Assembly (NCBI GenBank): GCA_013397795.1
Contig: VZTJ01001391.1
Coordinates: forward strand, 1,039,482-1,103,481
Source: Orthonyx spaldingii
Lineage: Eukaryota > Chordata > Aves > Passeriformes > Orthonychidae
Length of the DNA: 64,000 bases
Direction: 5' to 3'
Position 1 is the stretch's first letter, and each line of letters begins with the position of its first letter. A program made the translations under genes and the position numbers. The notes beneath the pieces are model-generated. The model saw only the letters and a list, made by a program, of their open reading frames with translations, was not told the DNA's origin and made no database searches. This document shows, in pieces, positions 37,915-50,197 of this stretch.

Positions 37915-39890
37915 ACTAGATCAGCTAATAGAGGACTGATGAGCAAACACAGGAGGAGATGCATCATGTTTTCACTGCAGCACATGTGTACTTCAGTGAT
38001 CACATCATTAACAGGTACCAGAAGGTTAAGCAAAATAAAAGCTTCTCACACAGAGACAGAGGCTTTACAGAGGAAGATCTATATTTGACAGCAGCCTTGG
38101 GATATGCTTGGTCCCTTTTGAAATAGGTGAGCATTCTTCCTGGCTAATGGCTCCTTTGGAGTCTCTTCCCAGCTCTGCCTAATTCATAATGGTTCAGTGT
38201 TTTCTGTCTCTGTAACTAGAGGTGGAGTGCTGTGACAGAGACAAATAAACAGGAAAGTAATGGATGTACTGCAGAAAATTGAAGATTTAAAAGGCAAAGC
38301 AGCAAGACTGCTAAACTCATGACTCTTATCTGAAAGAAGAAGAAGGGAAAAAACTAAAGAGGGAGAAAGGGTATAATTTTCAGTATGTCCTACAACGTTA
38401 CCAGCTAAAACAAAGAAGTCCCCTGACAGGTTTCCATAAGAACATATTAAAGCTGGAGAAAGCAAAATGCTTCATCTGGGTAGCCTTCACCAAGAGCCTT
38501 TGTCATACTTCTCAACTCATTTGTGGAACTATTATAATACGGTTGCCCAAAGACAATATTTACAAATCTTCAACATCAACCTTAAATATGAAGTGAGAAG
38601 GAAGGTGAAAAACAAATCATCTTTGGTGGAAACTTTGAAAGACCAAAAGCAAATTATGCCATGATATTGCAGAAATGTGACTGGTTGAAAATTAAAAAAG
38701 TACGAAAAAATGTACTCACATTCTCCCTTGATGATTACATTAAAAGCTTTAATCCCAAAGGATTTGGAATGAGTCTGTTCATCTTGCTCAATTAGCTCTA
38801 TGCTGAGTTTTGTTAAGAGACATCTGTGTTCCTTAGATACATTTTTTCAGAAAGCTTGCAAGTGATTTCAGTGAAAAATATATAAAATCGACAAATAATA
38901 GCCAGATCATCAATGGGTATAAAATCAAAATTCTATTGATCCTGTCATTTTGAATCAGGAGGAAATTAGCTCAGGTAGAACTACTGTTAAAAACATAAAA
39001 ACAACTCTAATTTTGTTTTTTGCTTCACGCATCTCAGTGTTTTGACTGCCTGTTAAATTGTTATTTGACCATTAGACATTCAATGGCTACTTAAGTATCT
39101 AAATTCTAGAAAAACTTTATTTCACGTCAATTCTGGCAATCACAAACCTAGGACTACCAAAACTTATCTCATTTGGAGCCTGTATTTCCATTGCTAATGT
39201 TGCTATGGTACCAAAACCCTTTTACTGGGTATGTACATATCTGCCTGCAATCTGACAGCAGTAAACTTGAGTTCCTCTCTCATAGCTCAACTCCTTCAGG
39301 GCTCATAAAATGTGCATTCCTCCACTTCTCCCAAAATACAGTTTGATTTGGTAGATGATCATACTTATCAACACTTGCCCATGTCCCCTCTTCCCACACA
39401 TTCCCAAGTTAGCAGAAAGAGTAATTCCTGTTTTATTCAGCAGGCCAGTCATTAAGGTTCTGGGTGATTTTAGCAATTTTCATCCTTCCTTCACCAGAAG
39501 TTTCTTCCCACTCTATAACCAGCCAGGCTGTGGTATATTCCAGGGTTATCTGTGTGTCACTATAGCAGAACGTTGCACTAAATTTTTGCATTACCACAGC
39601 ATCCTAGAGCTGAGGTTTTAATCACTGCTCAGGCAGGGACAGGGACTAGACTTTGAAGCCAGTCATCATGCACAAAACAAGGATACTGAGAAGTGGCATA
39701 GATATCTATTGCTAAAACCATATCCTGATCTGGTGTTTTGGAAAGGACTGATCTGTTCACATTATCCACTCAGATTAAATATCAACCAGAAAAGTCTTGA
39801 GAATTTATAACTCGGCCTCCAGTTTATATTTAGAGTCAAGTTATCTATTCCAGTAATAATAATTTTTTTCTGGCTTATGGAGTTAAAAAA

Positions 39891-39928
39891 GGCTATTTTT
39901 GCTGATTTTAACCTTTATAAAAATAGCC
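39891..39928. repeat. Inverted repeat, 10-bp arms, 18-base loop
   Basis: GGCTATTTTT at 39891-39900 is the exact complement of AAAAATAGCC at 39919-39928. It is AT-rich, with no transposon context. Confidence 0.55.
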
Positions 39929-40561
39929 AACTTTTTATTTTGGATTTTGTTTTTGAATAAAAGACTCTACATCAATCACTGAAAAATATGGACTAATATT
40001 TTATATACATAGGGTGATATACTTAATGTGTGCATACTGTAACAAAATAGTTCTCTAAAATATTGGACACAGGAGGAGCAAAGGCAGAATTATTTTTACA
40101 TAGAAACATAAGTTTTCTTACTGAAATATTTTGGGTCATACTTTGCTTCTGGGTTACCAGAGGAAATAACAACAAAAACATTCCTTTGGAAGATTTGAAT
40201 GTTACCTGAGAAGTTCCAGGAATTTGCTATCAAATACATTCAGTATCTTCTGAAAGAAATTAGTAACATAAATCTGACATCAAAAGTCTTTCTCCTTCAG
40301 GAATGATCATTGTCTATTCTTAAAAGACTATTAATTGCGTTAAATTCTGGTTTTCCACCTGTTAAGCCACAAAAACATGACTGTAAAACTCTTCACTAAT
40401 GCCTCTATAATGAGGCACAGTAGTTCAACGCCATGGAAGGTTTGATACCACTGATGGTTTCCTGTCCCTACAAAAAGGTTTAGAGTTTTTTCATTTGATG
40501 GAAGTTTTTTTCCCCTTTAATGAACATAATGTTTATGATGTCCTTCTGCTAGCTCCAGGGA

Positions 40562-40723
40562 ATGAAACAGATACAGATTAATGTCATGTTCTCCAACAGA
40601 GGTGCTGGAGTAACATTAAAAGAAGCTGTCTCCTATTCAGCACTACAAATGAAGTTACATGGTGGAACTGCTGGGCCTTTTCCATATCTTGACTTCCTGG
40701 CATTCCCTGCAGTCTTGTGGTGA
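40562..40723 (+). other. Short 53-codon open frame before a poly(A) run (unproven)
   Basis: An ATG-initiated frame of 53 codons ends in TGA, about 57 bases before an A-run (40781-40797). The amino-acid mix (a run starting SNRGAGVTLKEAV) looks protein-like. I recognise no family, see no AATAAA before the A-run, and cannot distinguish it from chance. It could be the 3' end of a retrocopy. Confidence 0.15.
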
Positions 40724-40780
40724 GGGTACAAGGCAATTGCCAAGGAGCTAACGATCTTGGATACAAGGGGAGGGGCCAGT

Positions 40781-40797
40781 AAAAAAAAAAAAAAAAA
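40781..40797. repeat. Poly(A) run abutting an assembly gap
   Basis: Seventeen A residues run directly into the run of Ns. The true length is unknown. Confidence 0.85.
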
Positions 40798-40834
40798 NNN
40801 NNNNNNNNNNNNNNNNNNNNNNNNNNNNNNNNNN
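40798..40834. other. Assembly gap (37 Ns)
   Basis: Unknown bases follow a homopolymer. The gap size need not be real. Confidence 0.98.
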
Positions 40835-41687
40835 GGAAGTGTTCAATTAACACCTATTTAGCTTTTATAATAATTCTCAGACATAATTATACTGTCTGGT
40901 GATAGACATATGTGTCTCATTAACAGCATTATATATATTTATGTATGTTTTGGCAAGAGAGACTAAATCCTAGAACTTTTCATAATGACAACCTTGCTGT
41001 TGTTAACTTCACCCTACATTCTTCTGATGGCGTTTCATTCCAATATTTTCATGCTTTTTTCCTACAAATAACTCGGTTGGAAATACAAGATTGTTTTGAA
41101 ACCAACTGCTATTTTCTGTTGAAAATAAACATCTCTTTGCGTTTCTTGGTAGGGGACTTGCTTTGAACTTACTCATGGTTTTCAAACTATTCCATCAGAG
41201 TGCCTCAGGTCCAAGCTTTCTCTGCCTGCAGCTGATCGTCAAAAAATGGAGCACTTTACAAGCTACACCAAAAACATGCAGTTTCAGACTGCTACTGTAA
41301 CTGCTATGGTACAGCACATTTTCCCTACAAATCCACAGGTGCTCAGATGCAATGACCTCTTGACAGAGCTGTGCTGATGCTAAAATGTCCCTATGATGCT
41401 CTTACAGTGATTTTCTGTTTCTGTCCCTTGTAGCTTCAACAAGCCACTCAGGTAACAAGCAACCATGAGAGCAAACTTTCAGGATAAAGCTTAGCACAAA
41501 ACATGGATGTCACAGAAAAAAAATCTTTGTTTTAGTTTTTTCACAAAGGTCCTATAATTAGTCAGATGGAATGTGATCCATAAGAGTTTCATTTACTCTG
41601 CCTTCTTGAGGAATTTAAACCCTGAGTAAGCTCTTCTGTTCCTTAATGTTCTAGGATGGGCTTCTTACCTCTTATGTTAACATTTCT
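40835..41687. other. Gene-free sequence
   Basis: AT-rich unique sequence. No exon or classified repeat was recognised. Confidence 0.5.
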
Positions 41688-41785
41688 GGGGGACATGGTT
41701 TAGCAGTAACATGGTGGTTCTGGGATAACAGTTGGACTCAATGGTTTTAGAGGTCTTTTCCAACCTTAGTGTTTTTATGATTCTT
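41688..41785 (+). mobile_element. CR1 3' tail fragment
   Basis: 'gggggacatggtttagcagt', 'agttggactcaatggtttta', 'gaggtcttttccaacctta' and 'atgattctttt' follow the end of avian CR1 in order. Only the last ~100 bases are present. Confidence 0.88.
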
Positions 41786-42366
41786 TTCTCAAGGGACATT
41801 TCGGTTCTTCACCCAGCACAAGCTGTTTCACACTCTCCATGCACCTCCTCAACTGACTGAAACCAAGGCCGTAAATTCTTCAGCCAGGACATTAAAAACA
41901 CTGCAATGCCTATACTCAATACAGTACAACTATTCTAGTGGGTCCTCGGTAAACAGGAGCACAGGGTCAAGAGTCCAAGGATGTGAAGTATTCCAGCAGC
42001 AATTCCCAAATTATGTGAGAAGAGATGAGAGAAACAACCAGAAAACTCTGTCCCATGGTGGTATGTAGATAGGTCTAGTAGTAGGCAGCAGCAGCCATTA
42101 CACTCTGTTACCCTCCTCCTCCTTTCTCACTGCCAACCTCAATGTGTTTCCATGCTGCGGAAGGGAGTTGGAGCCAAGGTCCTGCTCCTTCAACAAGGCC
42201 ACACTGCCCTCTTTGAGAATAGCACAGCTTTGTCTTTTCACTCACATATGGCCCTTGGCAGCTGCAAGCCTGCCAACTAATGGTGTTACAGCTGCAGGGT
42301 AGACAGGAGAAGCAAGAGTTCCCACGTGCTCACAGACTGTGGCTGTTTTCTCTTCTGTGAGCTAGA
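41786..42366. other. Gene-free sequence before the CR1 copy
   Basis: GC content is slightly raised. No exon, RNA gene or repeat was identified. Confidence 0.45.
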
Positions 42367-43184
42367 AGGACCTCGAGAGATTGGAGAGATGGGCAGAGAA
42401 GAACTGTCACAAATTCAACAAAGGCAAATGCAGGGTCCTGCACCTGGGGATGGATAAACCCAGGCACCAGCACAGGCTGGGGGCTGACCTGCTGGAAAGC
42501 AGTTCTACTGGGAGGGACCTGGGGGTCCTGGTGGACAACAGGCTGTCCATGAGCCAGCAGTGTGTCCTTGTGGCCAAGAAGGACAATGGCATCCTGGAGA
42601 ACACTAGGAAGATCATTGCCTTCAGGTCAAAGGAGGTGATCCTGCCCCTCTACTTAGCCGTAGTGAGGCCACATCTGGAGTGTTGTGTCCAGTTCTGGGC
42701 TCCTCAACTCAAGAGAGACATGGAGCTCCTGGAGTGGATCCAGTGGAGGGCAACAAAGATGATTAAGGGACTGGAACATCTCTCTTATGAGCAAAGGCTC
42801 ATGAGAGAGTGAGAGTTGGGCCTGTTCAGTCTCAAGAAGAGACAACTGAGAGAAGACCCCATCAATGTCTGTAAGTATCTGAAGGGAGGATGTCAAGAGG
42901 CTGGAGCCAGGCTCTTCCTAGTGGTGGACAAGAGACAATTGGCAGAAACTGATGCACAGGAGGTTTCACCTGAACGTAAGGAAGAACTTCTTTACTTTGC
43001 AGGTGACCAAGCACTGGAATAGATTGTCCAGAGAGGTTGTAGAGTGTCCTTCACTGGTGATATTTAAAAACCATCTGGATACCAATCCTGTGTCGTGTGC
43101 TCTAGGATGGTCCTGCTTGAGCAGGGAGGTTGGACCAGATGACCCACCGTGGTCCCTTTCAAACTGACTCATTCCGTGATTCTT
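42367..43184 (+). mobile_element. CR1 LINE 3' portion, 5'-truncated (best-preserved copy)
   Basis: About 820 bases align in order with the end of avian CR1. They cover the last part of ORF2, the 3' UTR with 'gaagaacttctttactttgcaggtgacc' and 'ggaggttggaccagatgacc', and a tail ending 'attccgtgattcttga'. The first part stays open for 143 codons (42381-42812), encoding the C-terminal end of the reverse transcriptase protein with the run LPLYLAVVRPHLE. A stop then breaks the frame. Catalytic reverse-transcriptase and endonuclease parts are absent, so the copy is dead. It is the youngest-looking CR1 in the window. Confidence 0.95.
42381..42812 (+). pseudogene. CR1 ORF2 C-terminal remnant (143 codons open)
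   Basis: The frame starts at an internal methionine and covers the segment after the reverse-transcriptase domain of CR1 ORF2 (GRDLGVLVDNRLSMSQQC, then LPLYLAVVRPHLE, then HLSYEQRLMRE). It is truncated at the 5' end by the element's own truncation and ends at a stop just before the usual ELGLFSL segment, which continues in another frame from 42816. It is not expected to be expressed. Confidence 0.85.
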
Positions 43185-46100
43185 GACTTCAAATATTGCT
43201 ATTTGACTGCATCTGTCAGAAGGATCACCTGGACTTTCACAGAGGGCTGGCAGACAAATTGTTCCTGTAAGGTGTTGGCAGGGAATTTCAAACCAGACTG
43301 CTAAAGCTACTCTCATAGCTCTTTACTCTTCTTCCATATTAACAGAAATTTTGGGTTTATTTCATGAAGAATGATATTGTTCTTACAGAATAAGTATTAG
43401 GGGTTTTACAGTCTGTTGTTTTATAGGATTTTGTAACACTTAATTATAAGATATGTTAATAAATAATGAGAGGAAATTTAAACTAGTCAAATTTGAAAAT
43501 TGCAAAACTACAGTGGCATAGTTGGAAGATACTCAATCATTAACACTGCAGGAGTAGCATGAAGTAAAATACATTGCATAATCTCAACCTTTTGTTTGTT
43601 CAAAACAAATATCACACAATTACGCAGCAATAAAAAACATATAATATCTATCTTGGCTAAAACAGCTTCTGAAAAGATAATTCATATATTGTCTGACGAT
43701 GTGATGACAGCTGTAGTACTGTATTTACACATAGTTGTCTAGAACACTTTGTTTTAAGGAAGAAGAGTGGGTGGTGAAATCACCTTTGTTTAGTCATACT
43801 GATTTCCACATGATTTTCAAGATACTCACCCCTCATTAAATTGAGAACAAGAAGGTTCATTATGTGGTGAAACCTTAGTTTAGATACTTTGGGGTTATTT
43901 TCTTCACATTTTCAACTCATATGAATGTGTTAAACACTCTTCACTAAAGATGCAGCATTAAAGCTGTCACAGATGGACTCATGTCAGTAATACAGCATGA
44001 GAAACTGGCCAGAACACACAAAAATAGACAGAACAACCTTTCAAATTTAAGGTCTCTAATAAAGTAGCATATGTTTATAAGATATCAATGTATGCCACAA
44101 AGATTTTAATGACACTTGTTTCAAATGTGTTCATGTCCACTTCTCCAACATTATGGCTCTCTCCTTCTCATTCCTATAGTTCCCAAAAAAACCCCTTGAA
44201 TCTGGCTTTTTTAATTAATTCACTGAATTCAGATTACAGTGGTTTACAGAGACTATCTCTCCCCAAGTAGATATAGCTCCTTCTGTCTTCACTTTTCTAT
44301 ACATGAAGGCAGACAGTGGAGGGAAGGTTATATGTAGCAGACCATGTCTGGATGTCACTGTAATATAGATGACAAAGCTCTCAGATTCTCCCCTCTGCTT
44401 TGAACAAAGCACAGGAACATCACAGGGTGAAACTGGAGGATTATGAATTTTCCTCCTTCCCTGAAAATCTTCTTTGGTAGGTTAAACATCTGAAAGTTCA
44501 AGTTTGACCTATGTTTCGTTTTCTAAAATAAGGACTCATTGATTCATTGATTCATTGAAATACTGCTTGAGAGAATGAATCAATCATCACCTCAATAAAA
44601 CTCCTTTGACTGCAAATTGCTGTAATTCATATAAAATGTTGAATAAAAGCTGGAACTTGTTTCTATTTACCATTGTCAGTTTCTGAAGATTGGCCATAAG
44701 GAGTCTCTTTGTCCTACCAAGGACATTGACAAAGCCCACTCCAGTAGTGATAAAGAGGTGAGAAATATAAAATGTGAGAAGATAATAATGAGAAGTATGG
44801 GGGTGAGCAAGATATCCCAGACTAGGAAAAAAATTAGTGTGTTATTAAATTATTATTAAATACCTTATTTTAAGGTATTTAATTTTTTGATAGTGAGTAA
44901 GGACAGAGAGGCATTCTCCGTGCCTGTGAGGCAGGACAGAATCAGTCAGGACCAGGGGCAGGACACATGCATACTTGAGGCAATGTTCCAACTGTGGGAA
45001 TGAATGACAACTGTTTCCTGTAGCAGAGAAAACGGCTGTATGAGCCTTGACCAAGATGCTGAATATCCTCAGGTCCCAGAAATATGTGCTGACAACAAAT
45101 TCTGCAGCAAAAAGATCAGTAAGCAGAGAGGCAGACAAAATATCTAGATCTTCTCATTTTCTTCTCCTACATCTGTGGAAACCAGGGACTTCTGTGCTGA
45201 AAAGAACAGAGCAACTCTTAGTGGTATAAAAAGGGTGTAAGATGAGAAAAATGTGAAACGAGAATGCCAAAATTCCCCTACATTCCCTTTAACAGGAGCT
45301 GGTTTTAGGGGAAGGAAGCAAGCCATCTGCCTGGGAAAAAGGTGAGATGTCTTAAAGATAAAATTAAGCAGCAATACATCTTGTCCAACAAGCATGTTGA
45401 AGGAAGCAGAAGCCATACCTTGTCTTTTGCCCTTGGGGCAAAGTGGGTATACACTGCAGTCTTACTTCGTCTTCATTTTTACCCTTAGATTTTTTCTCAC
45501 TCTTAGAAGAGGTATATAGAGTAGAAGTTAGAACTCTCTCCCAGCCAAGGCAGGACTAGTCTAAACACTATATAACTTTTTTATTTTGTTCAGTACTGTC
45601 ATGTTCTTCATGTGACCAACTTGTCTTGTACTTTCACTGCATTTGGAAAAAGTGTTGTGTGTTGGAACTACTCTGCTGCACTTTTCTTCAGTACAGTTTG
45701 GCGTCTATAATCACTGTTGTTTTTTTTTTTTTTTTACAAAAAAGGATAAAATAAATCTTCTCTCCCTGACTGGCTATTAGAGGGCTGAATGTTTTTCAAA
45801 AGGAAAAGTTGAAATAACAGTCGTAATGACAGAGTGATATAGAATGTGGGAGAAAGTTTATTTTGGTATGCAAAAGGGGGCCATAGAATTACAAGTTAAA
45901 GGGATTAAAAATGATTTTACCAAAAATGGTTTGTCTTTGCCAGCAGATAATATAAGCTAGAGGTTTCTTTTAACTGTCACTCCAGTTAAATCTAATGTGC
46001 ATGTTTCTATCATCTTTGTGTTTATTCTGCCTCTTAATTTTTCTGCAATTTCTCCTCTCACTTTCTCTGATTTCTGCCTTCTCTTGGCTTTCTGCTATAT

Positions 46101-47276
46101 GTCTGCTTCATTCTCATCCTGTTTTGTTGATCAACTCCTACAGTCATATCCTTACTTCTTACTTCTGCTTACTCTTATTGATCTACCAGATTTATTTTTT
46201 ATGCAAAATCTATCAGCAATTTCGTCTATGTACAAATAGCTCCCAAACCATATTTTTTTAATTTCTTCCCCAAATCCTAATCCATATATCCAGTCCGATT
46301 TATATCTTTTATTTTGCATTTAAAATCACCTTCTGGTTCAGGGACCAAGTGAGACAAATCACAGAAAAAAACCAGTAGAACCTTACTTTCCCTTTTTTAG
46401 AATATATAGAGTCCAGGAGCACAGTTCAGATGTACTCAGATCTTAAGGTTCTGAAATATAAAGAGAAGCTACTTGCTGGAGGAAATGGCAGGTGAGCTTT
46501 TGAAACATATCTGAGCATGCACATGTGCAGTCTTAGAACTGATACAAAAATATGAGCAATAACATTCCTTCTACTAAGTGAGCTAGTTTCTCTTCTCCAA
46601 TAATGCACAACTCAAAAAGACATTTCTATCTTGGTGAAGGAGTAGGAAACCAGTCACAAAAAAAAATCTGATCTGAAGGTTATTTAGTAGATACTTTTGT
46701 GTTTAATTTTCAGTGGACCATGTCAAGAATGAGACCGGCCAGATGCTAGGAACTGTCATCTCTTTTCTCTTTATCTATGTAAATTATTTATCCAACTGTA
46801 TTTCACCAAGTTGGTTTTTTTTTTTTCTGACAATTCTTAATGAATGTTCTTATTTGCAAACTATTTCAGCTGCTAATACTGTCATTATGTCATTTACTGT
46901 ATCTACAGTCAGCTTACATCCTAATTCAAAGTGAAATGACTGATAGAGAATTGATTTTTTAAGCCGAACAAATTTACCATCCCATGGTTATGACTAGAAG
47001 GAAGAGCAAGAGCACAAGACAGAGAATTGGGTTTGGTTCCCATCTCTTCTAGCATGCCTTTCTCTCTGTCTCACACAGTTTAGTAAGACCAACTGTTTCT
47101 TTCTTCCTTACCCCCTAAATATAATTGTTTCCTCAGGTACAGACTCCCTGACTTTTTGTGCAATATAGTTTTCAAAAACTTTGATTCTGCCTAATGATTA
47201 ATTCTGGTGGCCAGGGGTTACTTTTGCCGTTGGAAATAAACTGGTGAATTTTTCATCTTCTTCACAATATCAGGTG
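43185..47276. other. Gene-free AT-rich sequence
   Basis: No exon or transposon was recognised. A short alternating ATTG/ATTC repeat lies at about 44537-44558, a T-run at 45720-45735, and a pyrimidine-rich stretch at 46010-46260 that explains the hydrophobic frame there. A perfect 13-bp palindromic stem is listed separately. Confidence 0.5.
44855..44883. repeat. Perfect 13-bp inverted repeat with 3-base loop
   Basis: ATTAAATACCTTA at 44855-44867 is followed by TTT and its exact reverse complement at 44871-44883. The arms are AT-rich and contain ATTA cores. Function unknown. Confidence 0.8.
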
Positions 47277-47455
47277 TGCTGGTTTTAACACCAGCAGGAA
47301 ATTAACACTCTCACTCTTCTTCCCTGCTCTTATTCCATTGCTTTGTGCTTCTAGTAAGTAAACTGTTGTCTCAACCCATAGTCACTGCTTTTCATCCCTC
47401 CCTTATCAGAATGGGTGAGGGAAGGAGAGTGAATGATTTAGAGTTTAGAGACTGT
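47277..47455 (+). mobile_element. Decayed ERV LTR fragment
   Basis: It starts TGTGCTGGTTTTAAC like a common avian LTR. After an apparent internal deletion it continues with U5-like words ('aagtaaactgttgtctcaac', 'ttttcatccctcc', 'gggtgagggaaggagagtga'). No target-site duplication is found, and the right end is unclear. Confidence 0.6.
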
Positions 47456-48152
47456 GAAAAAGGTACTTCGTGACTACACAGTAGCAAGATGGTAACCTTG
47501 TTCTGGACCTCCTCCTATACCATTAGTGTTTCGTTAATGAAATCTTGGCCTTCTCCATCTATGTTCTGTCTTCTTATCAGCTTTCAGACCACAGCCATGG
47601 TGGCATGACATGACAGGAAAGGGAGAAATCTGCAGTGCTGCTCCCACCACACACACTGTTGGGCAGAGCTGAACCGACTTCTACTCGAGATACTGGCAAA
47701 CTTTGCCGCCTGGGATAGTGCCAGATCAGATCTATGGAGCTGGGCTTAATTGAAAGCTGTTTAATTTAAAGGATGGGATAGAACAAGAAAGAACACCTCT
47801 AGTTATTAAAGCATCTGCACAAACAGAAGAAAACTCAGCTGGTGCTATAAATCAAATGACAAATAATGTGTTTTAAAGAATTTGTGTTTTAACTGCAGAA
47901 AAATCAAAATCATCCTGTTGTAATAGTTGTTTTAAGAACAACACTGATAGCACTTGCACTTAGATTTCCTGACGGCACATTCTTTTCAATATAAACTCTC
48001 TTCATGTATCTGCAGCTTTCATAAACCTAGGTGTCAAGGGTAGGATTATAACAAGCCTCAGTGCTTTCATTGTACAACTTATGGGTAGGTAGAAACAGAC
48101 AGAACTATTTTCTTTGGGTTTGTCAGACCATGCTTTCATTTGGCATCAGTTA
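47456..48152. other. Gene-free sequence
   Basis: Unique AT-rich sequence. No exon or repeat was recognised. Confidence 0.45.
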
Positions 48153-48230
48153 CAGAAGTGGTTCTCAAAGTGTAGCTTGCAGAACACTCACTGGTAGTCC
48201 ACGAAGAATTAGCTCATCACATAGTGCACA
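48153..48230 (+). mobile_element. Possible hAT-Charlie DNA transposon terminal fragment
   Basis: 'cagaagtggttctcaaagtg' is close to the Charlie/MER5-type terminal inverted repeat (CAGTGGTTCTCAAA). The following 'ggtagtccacgaagaatta' also fits this group. The opposite terminus was not found. Confidence 0.5.
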
Positions 48231-50103
48231 TGTTGGTGCCTTTCTTTTCCTTTCTCCTCATTTCCAAAAAGACAGCTAAAGCTGGATTCAGTGCTTTGCT
48301 AGGGCTCCTTCTCAGGGCAAGAAAATGCTGTACTACTTGCAGGAATGTTACAGGTTTCTGAATGCATTGGTTTAAAAAAGTTTATCAGTCCTTCCATTGG
48401 CATCTCCTGAAAGCTACAGCTGGCCTTCCTTAGCTATCTGGCAAGCACCTGGTGCACAGCAATAAGAAATTATAATACTTGTGTCCTTTTTCTAAAACAT
48501 GACAAGGAGGCAATACAAAAACAAATCACAGTAATGCACAATTATTTCAGCCTTGGTCTGTGCACAGTCAGCATGCTGAGATTTTCCAAGCCAAGAGGAT
48601 TTTTTCCTTGCTTTCAAAGAAAGATTTATTCATAAGGGTGAGGAGGGCAAATTCCCAACATTTCAGCCCTCAGCTGGCTTTTGTCAAGGGTTTCTGATGC
48701 ACACACGGTGAAGCTTGGCTAAGATGCAGGGGTAAAAAAGTTATAAAGCGAATTCTATGGATTAATATATACTCTTTGTAGTAATGTTAAGGTTTGCCAA
48801 ACTTTTCATGGATGAGGAATGTGAAAGCTTAGGAATATATGCAGATCTGAATATACTTTTACATGCTCAGATAAATAGCATAGTCTTTGTTTTGCTACCA
48901 TGACTTTACCATTGTATTATCTTACTTTGCCATTAATTGCGCAACAAAAATTCAGTAACCCTTTCAACTACACAGCTGGAATAAAAGTAGCAAAATCTGA
49001 CTTTCTGTGACCCTAGCACTACAGAGCTCACACCCCTCCCTCCTCTGCTCTATCTGTAGGGTAAGATCCATGCTTATCTGGTGAGGCTTTCCTTCAATGT
49101 AAATTTAGAAAACAACCGAGAGAGCATACTCAAGATGTTTACAAATCATTTGGATTTATGTCTACTTCTTTTTTTGAATTTTTTTCTGCATAAAATAATA
49201 AGATGAACACACACTTCAGACTTGGCTTCTACCTAGCGATTCTGGGAACTTTACTAGCCTATGTAAAGTTTAGTATTAAATGATACCCCTATGCTCAGGT
49301 AAGACACATACTATTCCTTAGCAGGTGGCGGATTCTAGTCTATGTTCTTTGAAATGATGCATTTTACATTCTATGTTTAAAAATAAATGCATAATGTTAG
49401 ACATTTTGCATTGTGGAGTGTTAGACATTTTACATGCCAAAATCACTGTCTACAGCAGCCACATTCCTGAGGGCAGGGACTGAGATTTGTAACTCTTCTA
49501 GTTAGGTGTCCAAACTACCAGTTTTTTTTCCTTTGGGTTTCTTACATGACTCTTGTACACCTGGCTGTGCAGCAGTAGGTTCTTGCCTACATGCTTTTTG
49601 ACAATCCTCATCTGCACTTATACAAATCTTTATTTGGGAGTCTACTGAAAGTGTGAGAAAGGGCTTGAATCCCCTCCAGACAAAGACGAAAGTAACTCTG
49701 AGGCTCCTACTTCTTGAATGGGTTATCTAAAACATAATAGACAGTATGCAAAAAACCTAAACATTTATATAAGCAGCACTTGCTGCCAAAATTTTAGCCT
49801 CTTTTCTTCTTCCTAGACAGCAAAAGGAACAAACTCCATGCTCTGTATCTCTTCTGAGTCCTCTCTTTATTCCTAGCAAGAAGGCTCTAGCCCTCAATAC
49901 TTGGGATGTTGAAATTCAGTTTTCCTTTTACTGTTGAAAACAGGTGAACATGCTCTGCTTCTATGCAATGTCATCTATATGATGACGTTGGTAGAAAGTG
50001 ATTATTAATCACTTTCTTAGATTTAGATACTTTTATTCTGTCTAAGTAGCTTTTTCAATAAACAAGTTACTTTCTGGAATTTTGCTTTTTTTCACCCTGT
50101 TGT
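48231..50103. other. Gene-free AT-rich sequence
   Basis: No exon was seen. A 17-base phrase 'tgttagacattttgcat' recurs with one change at 49394-49410 and 49419-49435. Confidence 0.5.
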
Positions 50104-50197
50104 ACCATGGTTTAGTTTAGTTGAGGTGTTGGGGCATGGGTTGGACTTGATGATCTTGAAGGTCTTTTCCAACCTGGTGATTCTGTGATTCTGTGAT
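50104..50197 (+). mobile_element. CR1 3' tail fragment
   Basis: 'ggggcatgggttggacttga', 'tgatcttgaaggtcttttcc' and 'aacctggtgattctgtgatt' make a well-preserved avian CR1 terminus of about 95 bases. Confidence 0.93.

Larger units (their letters stand above)
35084..40561. other. Gene-free AT-rich sequence
   Basis: No exon was seen. A possible tRNA-derived SINE relic lies near 37.8 kb. An inverted repeat with 10-bp perfect arms (GGCTATTTTT at 39891-39900 and AAAAATAGCC at 39919-39928) is present. The minus-strand frames at 35519-35893 and 38184-38465 have no family motif. Confidence 0.5.
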
